Below, piece by piece: positions 56,968 to 64,000 of a stretch of DNA of 64,000 nt. Below the pieces are notes generated by a model, which was not told where the DNA came from, made no database searches, and was given only the letters and a program-made list of their open reading frames with translations. How positions within the stretch are numbered: position 1 is the first letter of the stretch; every line of letters begins with the position of its first letter. The position numbers were made by a program, and so were the translations under genes. Where the stretch lies: contig NZ_JAUHPW010000006.1 in assembly GCF_030418455.1 (NCBI RefSeq), positions 124,001-188,000 on the forward strand. Reading direction: 5' to 3'. The DNA is from Demequina litoralis (GTDB lineage Bacteria; Actinomycetota; Actinomycetes; Actinomycetales; Demequinaceae).

Positions 56968-58377
56968 TCAGTCCTCGCGCCCCGCCGCCGTCTTCGCATC
57001 GAGGCGTGCCCGGACCTCCGCATACCGCTTCTCGGTCAGCGGGTAGAGCGCGAGCGGGATGAACGCGAGCAGGGTGATGATCACCGGGAAGATGTTCGTC
57101 ACCAGGTTGATGCCGTTGAGCGTCTCGATGGACTGCTCCTGGTTCGCGATGAAGCCGAAGGCGCCGATCGCCATGACGCCGACCGCACCACCGACCGCGG
57201 ACGCGGCCTTGGTGGCGAGGCTGACGGTGGCGAACGCGGAGCCGTCGGTACGCACACCGGTCTTCTCAGCCGCGTAGTCGATGCACTCGGGGATCATGCC
57301 GAAGAAGATCGGCGAGCCGAAGTTGGCGACACCGTAGAAGAACGAGAGCACCAGCACGAGGGTCGGATTGTCCCAGCCGACGAGGTACAGCGCCACCAGG
57401 AAGGCCGACTGACCCACGAGCGAGATGGCAAGGCCCTTCTTCTTCCCGAGGCGGTTGACCATCGGGGTGAAGGCCGCGATACCGATGATCGCGCCGATGG
57501 ACGGGAGCGCCATCGCCGGCGCGATCAGGTCGTAGCGGCCCACGTTGTAGATGAGGTAGAAGACCGCGACACCGAGGCGCCCGAAGAAGCCGGTCAGCAC
57601 CAGGAACATCATCGCGAAGACGAGCATCAGCGGCTTGTTCGTCGCGACGGCGGCGAAGGTCTGCTTGAGCGAGACGCCACGCGTGGGGTTCTTCACGACC
57701 TCCTTGCAGCGCCACGCCACGAGCAGGAACAGCGCGAGCGCGACCACGGCGAAGATCGCGACGGCGCCGGTGTATCCCTCGATGGTCGGGGTGCCATCCG
57801 TGCTCTTCGAGAGCGCGAGGATCAGCGGCATGGTGCCCAGCGAGAGACCCACGACACCGATGTTCATGCCGACCATGCGGAAGGAGCCGAGCTCCATGCG
57901 CTCCTTGGGGTCGGTGGTCATCACGGTCACGAGCGAGCCGTAGGGCACGTTGACCATCGAGTAGACGATGCCGAGCAGGCCGTAGGTGACGATCGCGTAG
58001 ATGAACTTGACGGTGGTGCTGCCCGGCACCGTCATGAAGGTGAGGACCATCAGGATCGAGAGCACGGGCGAGAAACGCAGGATCCACGTGCGGAACCGTC
58101 CGAAGCGGCTCTGTGTACGCTCGGCCGCCGCTCCGACGAAGGGGTCGATGAAGGCATCGACGATGCGGGCGAGGAGGATCAGCAGACCGACCGAAGCCGC
58201 GCTCAGGCCGACCATGTCGGTGTAGAAGACCGCGAGGTAGCTGGACGTCGTGGTCCAGACCAGCTGCGAGGCCAGGTCGCCGGTGCCGAAGGCGACCTTG
58301 TCGAGGAGTGAGAGCTTCTTGGGAGCGGACGTAGCCAGCGTCGCTGCCGCCTTGTCTGAGTTCTCGAGGGTTGTCAT
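56968..58377 (-). CDS. GPH-family glycoside/sugar:cation symporter
   Basis: A 469-residue MelB/XynB-type symporter with 12 transmembrane helices. Family traits are FGTGDLASQLVW in helix 1, the acidic cation site DAFIDPFVG in helix 2, the loop SRFGRFRTWILR and the later DGSAFATVSLATKAA. It would bring a glycoside or sugar into the cell with Na+ or H+. It lies in the island with a Gfo/Idh oxidoreductase and C-glycoside-deglycosidase-like subunits, so a plant glycoside is a reasonable guess. AGGAAGAG precedes the ATG; the upstream 160 nt has its own regulatory half-sites and the terminator of the previous gene. Confidence 0.92.
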   Translation of the reverse strand: MTTLENSDKAAATLATSAPKKLSLLDKVAFGTGDLASQLVWTTTSSYLAVFYTDMVGLSAASVGLLILLARIVDAFIDPFVGAAAERTQSRFGRFRTWILRFSPVLSILMVLTFMTVPGSTTVKFIYAIVTYGLLGIVYSMVNVPYGSLVTVMTTDPKERMELGSFRMVGMNIGVVGLSLGTMPLILALSKSTDGTPTIEGYTGAVAIFAVVALALFLLVAWRCKEVVKNPTRGVSLKQTFAAVATNKPLMLVFAMMFLVLTGFFGRLGVAVFYLIYNVGRYDLIAPAMALPSIGAIIGIAAFTPMVNRLGKKKGLAISLVGQSAFLVALYLVGWDNPTLVLVLSFFYGVANFGSPIFFGMIPECIDYAAEKTGVRTDGSAFATVSLATKAASAVGGAVGVMAIGAFGFIANQEQSIETLNGINLVTNIFPVIITLLAFIPLALYPLTEKRYAEVRARLDAKTAAGRED

Positions 58378-58391
58378 TGCTCTTCCTTTGT

Positions 58392-58478
58392 ATTGCGTCC
58401 TTGCAACACGAGGCTCCGAGGGTATCCGGGTTCCGGAGTGTCGTGCGACATTGCACTGTCGGGATGGGGCACTGCAAT
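58392..58478. promoter_or_regulatory. ATTGCA/TTGCAA half-sites upstream of the GPH symporter
   Basis: ATTGCG (58392-58397), TTGCAA (58401-58406), ATTGCA (58450-58455) and its inverse TGCAAT (58473-58478) occur in the 160-nt gap ahead of the symporter. The third is preceded by CGAC, giving CGACATTGCA, similar to CGACATATTGCA in the promoter of the oxidoreductase gene. They are candidate sites for the ROK repressor encoded in the same island. Confidence 0.45.
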
Positions 58479-58497
58479 CCGGGCGCGGGGCCCGTGG

Positions 58498-58533
58498 CCT
58501 GGGGAGGCCGGTGAGTGCTCCGGCCTCCCCAGG
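58498..58533 (-). terminator. Strong hairpin terminator after the oxidoreductase gene
   Basis: CCTGGGGAGGCCGG and CCGGCCTCCCCAGG form a perfect 14-bp stem with an 8-nt loop, 4 nt beyond the stop codon of the Gfo/Idh/MocA gene on the minus strand. No U-run follows. It separates the oxidoreductase from the symporter gene downstream, so the latter needs its own promoter. Confidence 0.8.
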
Positions 58534-58537
58534 ACGT

Positions 58538-59686
58538 CTAGACGGTCGCCGGCTCCGTGGAGTCGATGCCCGCGAGCTGGTTGAACACCACCGGCTGGCC
58601 GGTGCGCGCCGAGGTGTAGATGGCGTCGAGGATGTCCGTCACCACCGCTGCCTGGTCCGCCGTCACGTACGGGTCGGTGTCGTTGATGATGCAGTTCAAC
58701 CACGCCTCCGCCTCGAGGCCACCCATGTAGGTGAAGCCGTCGGGCGCGCCACCCGGAGCACCGAAGTAGGCGGCGCCGGGCTCGGGGGACGTCTTGACGA
58801 GCTCGCCTCCCTGGACGTTGTTCAGCGTCACCTTGAGGTCGTTCTTGCCAGGAAGCATGTCCGTGTCGGCTCCACCGTCGGTGCCCATCAGCGTGACGCA
58901 GCCCTCGCGGGAGTCCTGGACATTGAGCGCCCAGGCGGCCTCGACAAACAGCGAGGCGCCGTTCGTGAACTTCACGAAGCCGAAGGCGGAGTCCTCCACT
59001 GTGTAGGTCTCGGGGTCCCAGGGTCCGGCCATGTTGCCCTCGGGCTTGTCGCCGAGCTTGTAGTTGACGACGCCGGTGACGGACTCGATCTCGTAGTTGT
59101 TCATGAACCACAGTGCCTGGTCGATTGCGTGGCCACCGAGGTCGATCAGCGGGCCGCCGCCCTGCTTGGTCTCGTCCGTGAAGACGCCCCAGATCGGGAC
59201 GCCGCGGCGACGGACGGCGTGTGCCTTGGCCGCGTAGATCTCGCCCAGGCGACCCTCGTCGATCGCCTTGCGCAGGAACTGCGCCTCGTTGCGGAAGCGG
59301 TACTGGAAGCCCACCGACAGCTTCTTGCCGACGCGCTTCGCGGTCTCAGCCATCTCGTGCGCGTCCGCGCCGGTCACAGCCATCGGCTTCTCGACGAGGA
59401 CGTGCTTGCCGGCCTCGAGCGCCGCAATGGTGATCTCCTTGTGGCTGACATTCCACGTGCACACGTGGACGACGTCGATGCTGGGGTCGGCCAGCAGCTC
59501 CTTGTAGTCAGTGGTCGCGTAGGCACCCTCGGCGCCGTGCGCGGCGAGCGCCTTCTCGGCGCGGTCGATCTCGTAGTCGCAGAAGGCGACGACCTCCGCC
59601 TTGTCCTGGTGCTGCGCGAGGCCGACCAGGTGCTTCTGGGTGCCGATGAATCCGAGGCCGATGATGCCGACCCTGAGCTTGGCCAT
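58538..59686 (-). CDS. Gfo/Idh/MocA-family sugar oxidoreductase
   Basis: A 382-residue NAD(P)-dependent oxidoreductase. The Rossmann motif is GIIGLGFIGTQ, the family EKP is at residues 99-101 with K100 as catalytic candidate, and GGGPLIDLGGHAIDQ supplies the Asp and His of the active site. Relatives oxidise ring hydroxyls of sugars or inositol; DgpA of the puerarin C-deglycosylation pathway is of this family and forms a 3-keto-glucoside. The adjacent alpha/beta lyase-like subunits make such a role plausible here. A canonical promoter and GAAGGAG ribosome site precede it, unlike most genes of the window. Confidence 0.92.
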   Translation of the reverse strand: MAKLRVGIIGLGFIGTQKHLVGLAQHQDKAEVVAFCDYEIDRAEKALAAHGAEGAYATTDYKELLADPSIDVVHVCTWNVSHKEITIAALEAGKHVLVEKPMAVTGADAHEMAETAKRVGKKLSVGFQYRFRNEAQFLRKAIDEGRLGEIYAAKAHAVRRRGVPIWGVFTDETKQGGGPLIDLGGHAIDQALWFMNNYEIESVTGVVNYKLGDKPEGNMAGPWDPETYTVEDSAFGFVKFTNGASLFVEAAWALNVQDSREGCVTLMGTDGGADTDMLPGKNDLKVTLNNVQGGELVKTSPEPGAAYFGAPGGAPDGFTYMGGLEAEAWLNCIINDTDPYVTADQAAVVTDILDAIYTSARTGQPVVFNQLAGIDSTEPATV

Positions 59687-59742
59687 GTCGCTTCTCCTTC
59701 GAAACGGTGAACTGTCCCGGCCGCTATGCCGGATTGCGACCT

Positions 59743-59771
59743 AACTTAAGGCGAGAATCGACATATTGCAA
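59743..59771 (-). promoter_or_regulatory. Promoter of the Gfo/Idh/MocA gene
   Basis: On the minus strand TTGCAA (59766-59771) and TAAGTT (59743-59748) are spaced by 17 nt, a good sigma-A arrangement. TTGCAA is inside the sequence AATCGACATATTGCAA, of which AATCGACAT recurs near the window end at 63968-63976; a repressor bound there would cover the -35. Confidence 0.6.
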
Positions 59772-60124
59772 GCCGGAATCCGACGACGGGTCGATTTCGG
59801 CCGCCAACCTGGGCCCTTGACCGCCTCGATACCGCTCTGCGACCCCCGTCCCGGCCCGCTCGTCAGGGCGGCGGCAGCGCACGTTTGAGCGGGAATCCCG
59901 GTGCAGGCCCGCCTTGCGACTGTTGCCGACGTAAGTCAGTGTGCTACCGTCGGAAGTACCGAGGCCGGCACAGGAGCCGGGCTCATCCCGAGTCACCACC
60001 AGTGGCGACGAGGCGAAGGTGACGGCCCAGCGCAGCACGACGGAGCGCGGCGAGCCGGTCGACACCCTGGCCCCGCGCGAACAGCCGCCGCGGTTTCGCT
60101 CCTCATTGGGTGAAGGAGGCACAC
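59772..60124. other. Divergent intergenic region with long leader, no gene seen
   Basis: This stretch lies between the divergent oxidoreductase and TIM-barrel genes. It contains a second TTGC cluster (59914-59928) and a plus-strand promoter candidate, TTGCCG (59923-59928) and TACCGT (59945-59950) with a 16-nt spacer. That would give a leader of about 170 nt before the TIM-barrel gene. Short open frames in it have no protein-like composition. I could not identify a riboswitch or small RNA. Confidence 0.5.
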
Positions 60125-61150
60125 ATGACCACCGCATCGCAGAGCTCTCGACTTCCCGTGACGCTGTTCACGGGGCAGTGGGCCGACATGCCCTTCGAGG
60201 AGGTGGCGCGCCGGGCGGCCGAGTGGGGCTACGACGGTCTCGAGATCGCCGCGTCGGGCGACCACCTCGACCTCAAGCGCGCCGACGAGGACGACTCCTA
60301 CGTGAAGTCCCGCCTCGACATCCTCGACCGACACGGCCTGAAGGTCTTCGCGATCTCGAACCACCTCACCGGTCAGGCCGTGTGCGACGACCCCATCGAC
60401 TTCCGCCACCAGGCCATCGTGCGGGACTACACGTGGGGCGACGGCGACCAGGAGGGCGTGCGCCAGCGCGCCGCGGAGGACATGAAGCGCTCCGCACGGG
60501 TGGCCCGCAAGCTCGGCGCCGACGTCGTCACAGGCTTCACCGGCTCCAAGATCTGGAAGTACGTCGCGATGTTCCCGCCCGTGGGCCAGGACGTCATCGA
60601 CGACGGCTACGAGGACTTCGCCCGCCGCTGGAACCCCATCCTGGACGTGTTCAACTCCGAGGGCGTGAAGTACGCCCAGGAGATCCACCCCGGCGAGATC
60701 ACCTACGACTACTGGACCACCGTGCGCGCGCTCGACGCGATCGGCAACCGTCCCGAGTTCGGAATCAACTGGGACCCCAGCCACATGTTCTGGCAGGGCA
60801 TCGACACCGTCGCGTTCATCATCGACTTCGCCGAGCGGATCTACCACGTCGACTGCAAGGACACCCGCACGCGCCCCGCCACCGGCCGTGCGGGCATCCT
60901 CGGCTCCCATCTGCCGTGGGGCGACCCCCGCCGCGGCTGGGACTTCGTGTCCACGGGTCACGGCGACGTGCCTTGGGAGGACGCGTTCCGCACCCTGTCC
61001 TCCATCGGCTACACCGGCCCCATCTCCATCGAGTGGGAGGACGCCGGCATGGACCGTCTCCACGGCGCCGCCCAAGCCGTCGACTACATCCGCAGCCTCC
61101 TGTGGAAGCTCCCCGACGGCGCCTTCGACGCCGCCTTCTCGAACCAGTGA
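60125..61150 (+). CDS. Sugar isomerase/epimerase-type TIM-barrel protein
   Basis: A 341-residue xylose-isomerase-like TIM barrel. Candidate divalent-metal ligands follow the family pattern: Glu in YAQEIHPGE, Asp in NWDPSHM, His in YHVDCKDTR and Glu in SIEWEDAG. It would isomerise or epimerise a sugar or keto-sugar in the cytoplasm. Strong ribosome site GAAGGAGG precedes the ATG. It is the first gene of an operon with the DUF6379-type small subunit and a second TIM barrel; in such clusters one barrel usually acts on the freed 3-keto-sugar, which is inference. Confidence 0.88.
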   Translation: MTTASQSSRLPVTLFTGQWADMPFEEVARRAAEWGYDGLEIAASGDHLDLKRADEDDSYVKSRLDILDRHGLKVFAISNHLTGQAVCDDPIDFRHQAIVRDYTWGDGDQEGVRQRAAEDMKRSARVARKLGADVVTGFTGSKIWKYVAMFPPVGQDVIDDGYEDFARRWNPILDVFNSEGVKYAQEIHPGEITYDYWTTVRALDAIGNRPEFGINWDPSHMFWQGIDTVAFIIDFAERIYHVDCKDTRTRPATGRAGILGSHLPWGDPRRGWDFVSTGHGDVPWEDAFRTLSSIGYTGPISIEWEDAGMDRLHGAAQAVDYIRSLLWKLPDGAFDAAFSNQ

Positions 61151-61174
61151 CCCACCCGCCAGCAAGGAGTTGAC

Positions 61175-61576
61175 ATGCCATCCATCACCCAGTTCTGCAT
61201 GCGCGAGCCCTTCGAGGCGCGCGTCGCGGACGACACCCTCGCGTTCCAGGTCTTCGAGCCCTGGTACCGCAGCCTCCCGGTGTCGTGCCTCGCAGGTCTC
61301 GACGTGACGCTCGACGGCGAGCCCGTCGCCGCGGACGCCGTGACGGTCGAGATCGACGGAGTCGAGCGCACCCTCGCGGAGTGCGACGCCGCGGTCGATG
61401 ACGTGTGGTTCATCCAGGACCCCGCCACGGTGCGCGTCAAGGGCGCGACGCCGGCGGACCAGGTCCGCATCGGGGTGCACATGAACTCGCGCATCCCCTA
61501 CATCATGGTGGGCCCGGAGGTGGCCCTCCCCAAGCACACGGTCCAGGAAGAGCTCTTCACGGTGGTGAACGCATGA
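61175..61576 (+). CDS. DUF6379 / C-glycoside deglycosidase beta-subunit-like protein
   Basis: A 133-residue beta-rich protein. The layout (MREPFEARV, then FQVFEPWYRSLPVSCLAGLDVTLDG split over short strands, LAECDAAVDDVWFIQDPATVRV and VHMNSRIPYIMVGP) matches the small subunit of C-glycoside deglycosidases such as DgpB/CarC-type proteins (DUF6379). The small subunit completes the active site of the TIM-barrel partner. The stop overlaps the ATG of that partner (ATGA), as expected for subunits made in equal amounts. AAGGAG precedes the start. The identification rests on recall of the family and its gene pairing; no alignment was run. Confidence 0.75.
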   Translation: MPSITQFCMREPFEARVADDTLAFQVFEPWYRSLPVSCLAGLDVTLDGEPVAADAVTVEIDGVERTLAECDAAVDDVWFIQDPATVRVKGATPADQVRIGVHMNSRIPYIMVGPEVALPKHTVQEELFTVVNA

Positions 61577-62568
61577 TCAAGCAGGGACTGACCCTCTACT
61601 CGGCGACGAACGAGTGGGTTACCGGAAAGTACAACCTCGAGTCGATCGTGGCGAAGGTCGCGGAGGCCGGCATCGGCCCCGGCGTCGAGGTGGTCGGCTA
61701 CCAGAGCCTCCGTGGCTTCCCCGAGCTCACGCCAGGCTTCGCGGACTGGTGGCAGAACCTTCTCGCGCGCTACGAGCTGGTGCCCACCTGCCTCGCGTCG
61801 AACATCGACGTCGCGCTGCGGTCGGACCGCCTGCTTACCGACGACGAGATGACCGAGTCGCTCACCCGCCAGATGAAGGTGGCGAAGGAGCTGGGCTTCG
61901 GCATCGTCCGCACTCAGATCGGCGCCTCCCCCGTGGTGCTCGAGCGGGTCGCCCCGCTCGCCGAGGACTGGGGGCTGAAGCTCGGCATGGAGCTGCACGC
62001 TCCGGAGGGTCCGCGCACCGCGGCGATCCTGCCCGTGCGGGACCTCTACGAGCGCGTCGACTCCCCCGCGCTCGGGTTCATCCCCGACTTCAGCGCGACG
62101 ATGCGCGAGATCCCGACCGGCCTGCTCGACACGCTGCGCGCGGCGGGTCTCGAGGAGCGCTTCATCGTCTCGCTCGACGAGGCGTGGAAGGGGGAGGGCG
62201 CCCCGTTCGAGCGGTACGGCCGCTGGGCAGGCGCCACCGAGGCGGCCGGCGCGCCCAAGAAGGCGATCCAGGCGGCGATGCTCGTCTTCACCATGTTCGG
62301 TCGTGAGCCGATCGAGAGCTGGTACGACATCGCGGACCGCATCGTCCACGTGCACGGCAAGTGCTACGGCTTCGATGAGGCGGGCGACGAGCCCAGCATC
62401 GACTATCCCGCGCTCATCGGGATCCTCGAGGACATCGGCTACGACGGCTACATCTCCACAGAGTGGGAGGGCCACTCCTATCTCGGGCCGGACGAGGCCG
62501 ACTCGTTCGCCGAGGTCGCGAAGCAACAGGCCCTCGTGCGCCGCATCGTCGGAGCGCGGGTCGGCTGA
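61573..62568 (+). CDS. TIM-barrel C-glycoside deglycosidase alpha-subunit-like protein
   Basis: A 331-residue TIM barrel of the sugar isomerase/epimerase superfamily. Candidate metal ligands are E140 (GMELHAPEG), D172 (FIPDFSA), H261 (HVHGKCYGF) and E297 (STEWEGHSY). With the DUF6379-like subunit it matches the alpha/beta pair that cleaves the C-C bond of 3-keto-C-glycosides by a lyase mechanism. Related proteins may instead act on O-glycosides or on free 3-keto-sugars, so the substrate is open. A hairpin terminator follows between this gene and the convergent ROK repressor. Confidence 0.82.
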   Translation: MIKQGLTLYSATNEWVTGKYNLESIVAKVAEAGIGPGVEVVGYQSLRGFPELTPGFADWWQNLLARYELVPTCLASNIDVALRSDRLLTDDEMTESLTRQMKVAKELGFGIVRTQIGASPVVLERVAPLAEDWGLKLGMELHAPEGPRTAAILPVRDLYERVDSPALGFIPDFSATMREIPTGLLDTLRAAGLEERFIVSLDEAWKGEGAPFERYGRWAGATEAAGAPKKAIQAAMLVFTMFGREPIESWYDIADRIVHVHGKCYGFDEAGDEPSIDYPALIGILEDIGYDGYISTEWEGHSYLGPDEADSFAEVAKQQALVRRIVGARVG

Positions 62569-62597
62569 CCCCACCTCGGCACGCCCGCAACGCGACG

Positions 62598-62630
62598 GAG
62601 CCCGGCGCCCTCGACCAGGGTACCGGGCTC
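62598..62630. terminator. Bidirectional hairpin terminator after the deglycosidase-like operon
   Basis: GAGCCCGG (62598-62605) pairs with CCGGGCTC (62623-62630), and CCCT/AGGG pairs inside the loop. It lies between the convergent alpha-subunit and ROK genes and can serve both. Confidence 0.7.
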
Positions 62631-62649
62631 TGTGGCGTGAGGGCCGACG

Positions 62650-63783
62650 TCAGGCGAGGATCTCGTCGAGCACGATTCGCGCGGCGCCGACGACTCCGCC
62701 CCGGTCCGGGTGCTGCACCGTGCTCACGGCGAGCTGTCGCGTCGCCAGCGGCTGAGAGCGCTGGTAGATGGCCTCACGGATGCCGGCGAGGAGGGTCTCG
62801 CCCGATTCCGCCATCTCGCCGCCGATGACGATCTGGCCGGGGTTGAGGATCGAGACGCAGGTGGCGAGGACCTCCCCGATCATACGGCCGGCCTCGCGCG
62901 AGACGCGTGTCGCGAGCGGGTGCCCCGCGCGGACCAGCCGCACCACGTCGTCCGCGGAGGCCGCCTCGACACCCTCGGCCCGCAGGCTCTCGGCGATCCC
63001 GCGGCCCGAGGCGTAGGCCTCGAGGCAGCCGGTCTGACCGCATCGGCACAGTCGCGGCTGCGCGCCGACCACCTGGATGTGCCCGATGTCGCCCGCCGCG
63101 CCCTGCGCACCGCGCGTCAGGCCGCCGCCGCTGATGATGCCCGCGCCGATGCCGGTCGCGACCTTGACGACCACCAGGTCGGACTCGTCCGGGAAGCGCG
63201 TGGTCCACTCGCCGAGGGCGAGCAGGTTGACGTCGTTGTCGACCACGACGGGGACGTCGAACACCTTGCGGATCCTCCCGCGCACGTCGACTCCGTCCCA
63301 GCCAGGCATGATCGGCGGGCTCACCGGCATGCCGGTCGAGTGCTCGACCGGACCCGGGAGGCCCACGCCGGCGCCCCACACCGCGGCGGCGACCCCAAGC
63401 TCCCGCAACTGGGACTCCCATGCCTCGAGCACCGCCGACAGGACGGCGTCGGGACCCGCCGCGATATCGATGTCCTCCCGGCGATGGGCGAGCACCGTGC
63501 CCCCGAGGTCGACCACCGCGAGGTACGCGTGGCGAGCTCCGAGGTCGGCTGCGAGCACCACGCCGCCGGCGGCGTTGAACTCGTAGGTGACGGACGGTCG
63601 CCCGCCGGTCGAGACCACCCCGTCGCTCTCGCGCACGAGGCCGCGACCGGTGAGCGAGTCGAGGCGCATCGCGATCGTGGATCGCGCCTGCCCGGTGAGC
63701 TGCGCGAGCTCGCTCTTGGTCCTCGGCTCGCCCTCGCGCAGGATCGCGAGCACATCGGACGGTGCGGAAGCGGGTCGGGCCAC
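62650..63783 (-). CDS. ROK-family transcriptional repressor
   Basis: A 377-residue ROK regulator (NagC/XylR type). A winged helix at about residues 18-55 (TKSELAQLTGQARSTIAMRLD) precedes the sugar-kinase-like ROK domain with DNDVNLLALGEW, GIGAGIISGGGL and the zinc motif CRCGQTGCLEAYASG. It probably senses the island's sugar and releases the promoters. GTG 63783 is chosen because a GAGAGGGGG ribosome site precedes it. Candidate operators are AATCGACAT at 59756-59764 and 63968-63976 and CGACATTGCA at 58446-58455. Confidence 0.93.
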   Translation of the reverse strand: MARPASAPSDVLAILREGEPRTKSELAQLTGQARSTIAMRLDSLTGRGLVRESDGVVSTGGRPSVTYEFNAAGGVVLAADLGARHAYLAVVDLGGTVLAHRREDIDIAAGPDAVLSAVLEAWESQLRELGVAAAVWGAGVGLPGPVEHSTGMPVSPPIMPGWDGVDVRGRIRKVFDVPVVVDNDVNLLALGEWTTRFPDESDLVVVKVATGIGAGIISGGGLTRGAQGAAGDIGHIQVVGAQPRLCRCGQTGCLEAYASGRGIAESLRAEGVEAASADDVVRLVRAGHPLATRVSREAGRMIGEVLATCVSILNPGQIVIGGEMAESGETLLAGIREAIYQRSQPLATRQLAVSTVQHPDRGGVVGAARIVLDEILA

Positions 63784-63962
63784 CGTTGGCCCCCTCTCGG
63801 TTCGTCGACGTTTGTCAGCCCATCTTAGGGCGATGCGCGCCACGGTTATGGCGACGCCGGTTCGCAGATAGGCGACGATCTGTCGCGCTCGAGACCAGGT
63901 AGGACACGCGGGCTGCCCGCTTCGTCCCCGCGCGCACTCGTGGAGAGATCACCCTCGATATG

Positions 63963-63990
63963 GTGGTAATCGACATTAGTGATGCTAGAC
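63963..63990 (+). promoter_or_regulatory. Promoter candidate at the right edge
   Basis: TGGTAA (63963-63968) and TAGACT (63985-63990) are 16 nt apart in an AT-rich patch, pointing to a gene starting beyond the window. The same patch carries AATCGACAT (63968-63976), shared with the oxidoreductase promoter. The gap from 63784 contains no gene I can support. Confidence 0.4.
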
Positions 63991-64000
63991 TCTCGCAAAA

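Noticed and set aside
59901-60113. A 70-codon frame in the divergent sugar-island gap
   Set aside because: Composition is not protein-like, no ribosome site or start context is seen, and it covers the probable leader and ribosome site of the next gene.

Overview
The window is about 73% G+C by eye. Its genes are tightly packed, with many GTG starts, 4-bp GTGA/ATGA overlaps, a DtxR/IdeR-type iron box, OsmC, a PknB-type kinase, and many genes that appear to be leaderless. This points to a high-GC actinobacterium, most likely Micrococcales (Cellulomonas/Demequina/Microbacterium-like). The genus cannot be fixed from sequence alone. I saw no rRNA, tRNA, CRISPR array, transposase or phage gene.

0-12.9 kb: a partial methyltransferase; a copper/haem cluster (His-rich membrane protein, PCuAC lipoprotein, Tat-exported DyP peroxidase); an APH-fold kinase; a siderophore-interacting reductase behind an iron box; a DUF2202 secreted protein with its two-component system; a degenerate APH paralogue; a KhtT/KhtU K+/H+ antiporter pair; an MFS transporter. 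12.9-22.7 kb: acetyltransferases, an orphan AbiEi-like regulator, an orphan type IV pilin, and a methionine/one-carbon block (metE, metF, OsmC), then tag, a Nudix hydrolase, gcvH and gcvT.

22.7-38.0 kb is one overlapping minus-strand operon. A 15-residue leader peptide precedes a Ser/Thr kinase, a 1,968-residue Ig/cadherin-like + FN3 surface protein, a MoxR ATPase, a DUF58 protein, a transglutaminase-fold membrane protein lacking its catalytic Cys and His, an FHA membrane protein, a PP2C phosphatase and a tail-anchored protein. Kinase, phosphatase and phospho-reader share one transcript with a giant exported protein and a MoxR/DUF58 module, which suggests an envelope-signalling system.

38.0-56.8 kb: gcvP; a cell-surface glycan block (GT2, UPF0104 membrane protein, epimerase, GT4, rmlB, rmlA); glgP; a low-molecular-weight protein phosphatase bracketed by a 36-bp dispersed repeat; an S4 protein; a YgjV-GNAT fusion; threonine aldolase; a YchJ-like protein; a Pit phosphate transporter; a secreted HNH nuclease with an excalibur domain; a PCMT-like methyltransferase. 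Threonine aldolase, the split glycine cleavage system, metF and metE together describe flow of C1 units from threonine/glycine to methionine.

56.9-64.0 kb is a sugar-catabolic island: GPH symporter, Gfo/Idh/MocA oxidoreductase, TIM-barrel isomerase, a DUF6379-type beta subunit coupled to a TIM-barrel alpha subunit (the two-subunit architecture of C-glycoside deglycosidases), and a ROK repressor. It uses Shine-Dalgarno sites and proper terminators, and mostly lacks the CGCATCGTCC decamer found through the rest of the window, so it may have a separate history.

Two window-wide signals stand out: about 35 copies of GCATCGTCC/GGACGATGC, and about 20 genes preceded by an xAnnnT hexamer exactly 6-7 nt from the start codon.
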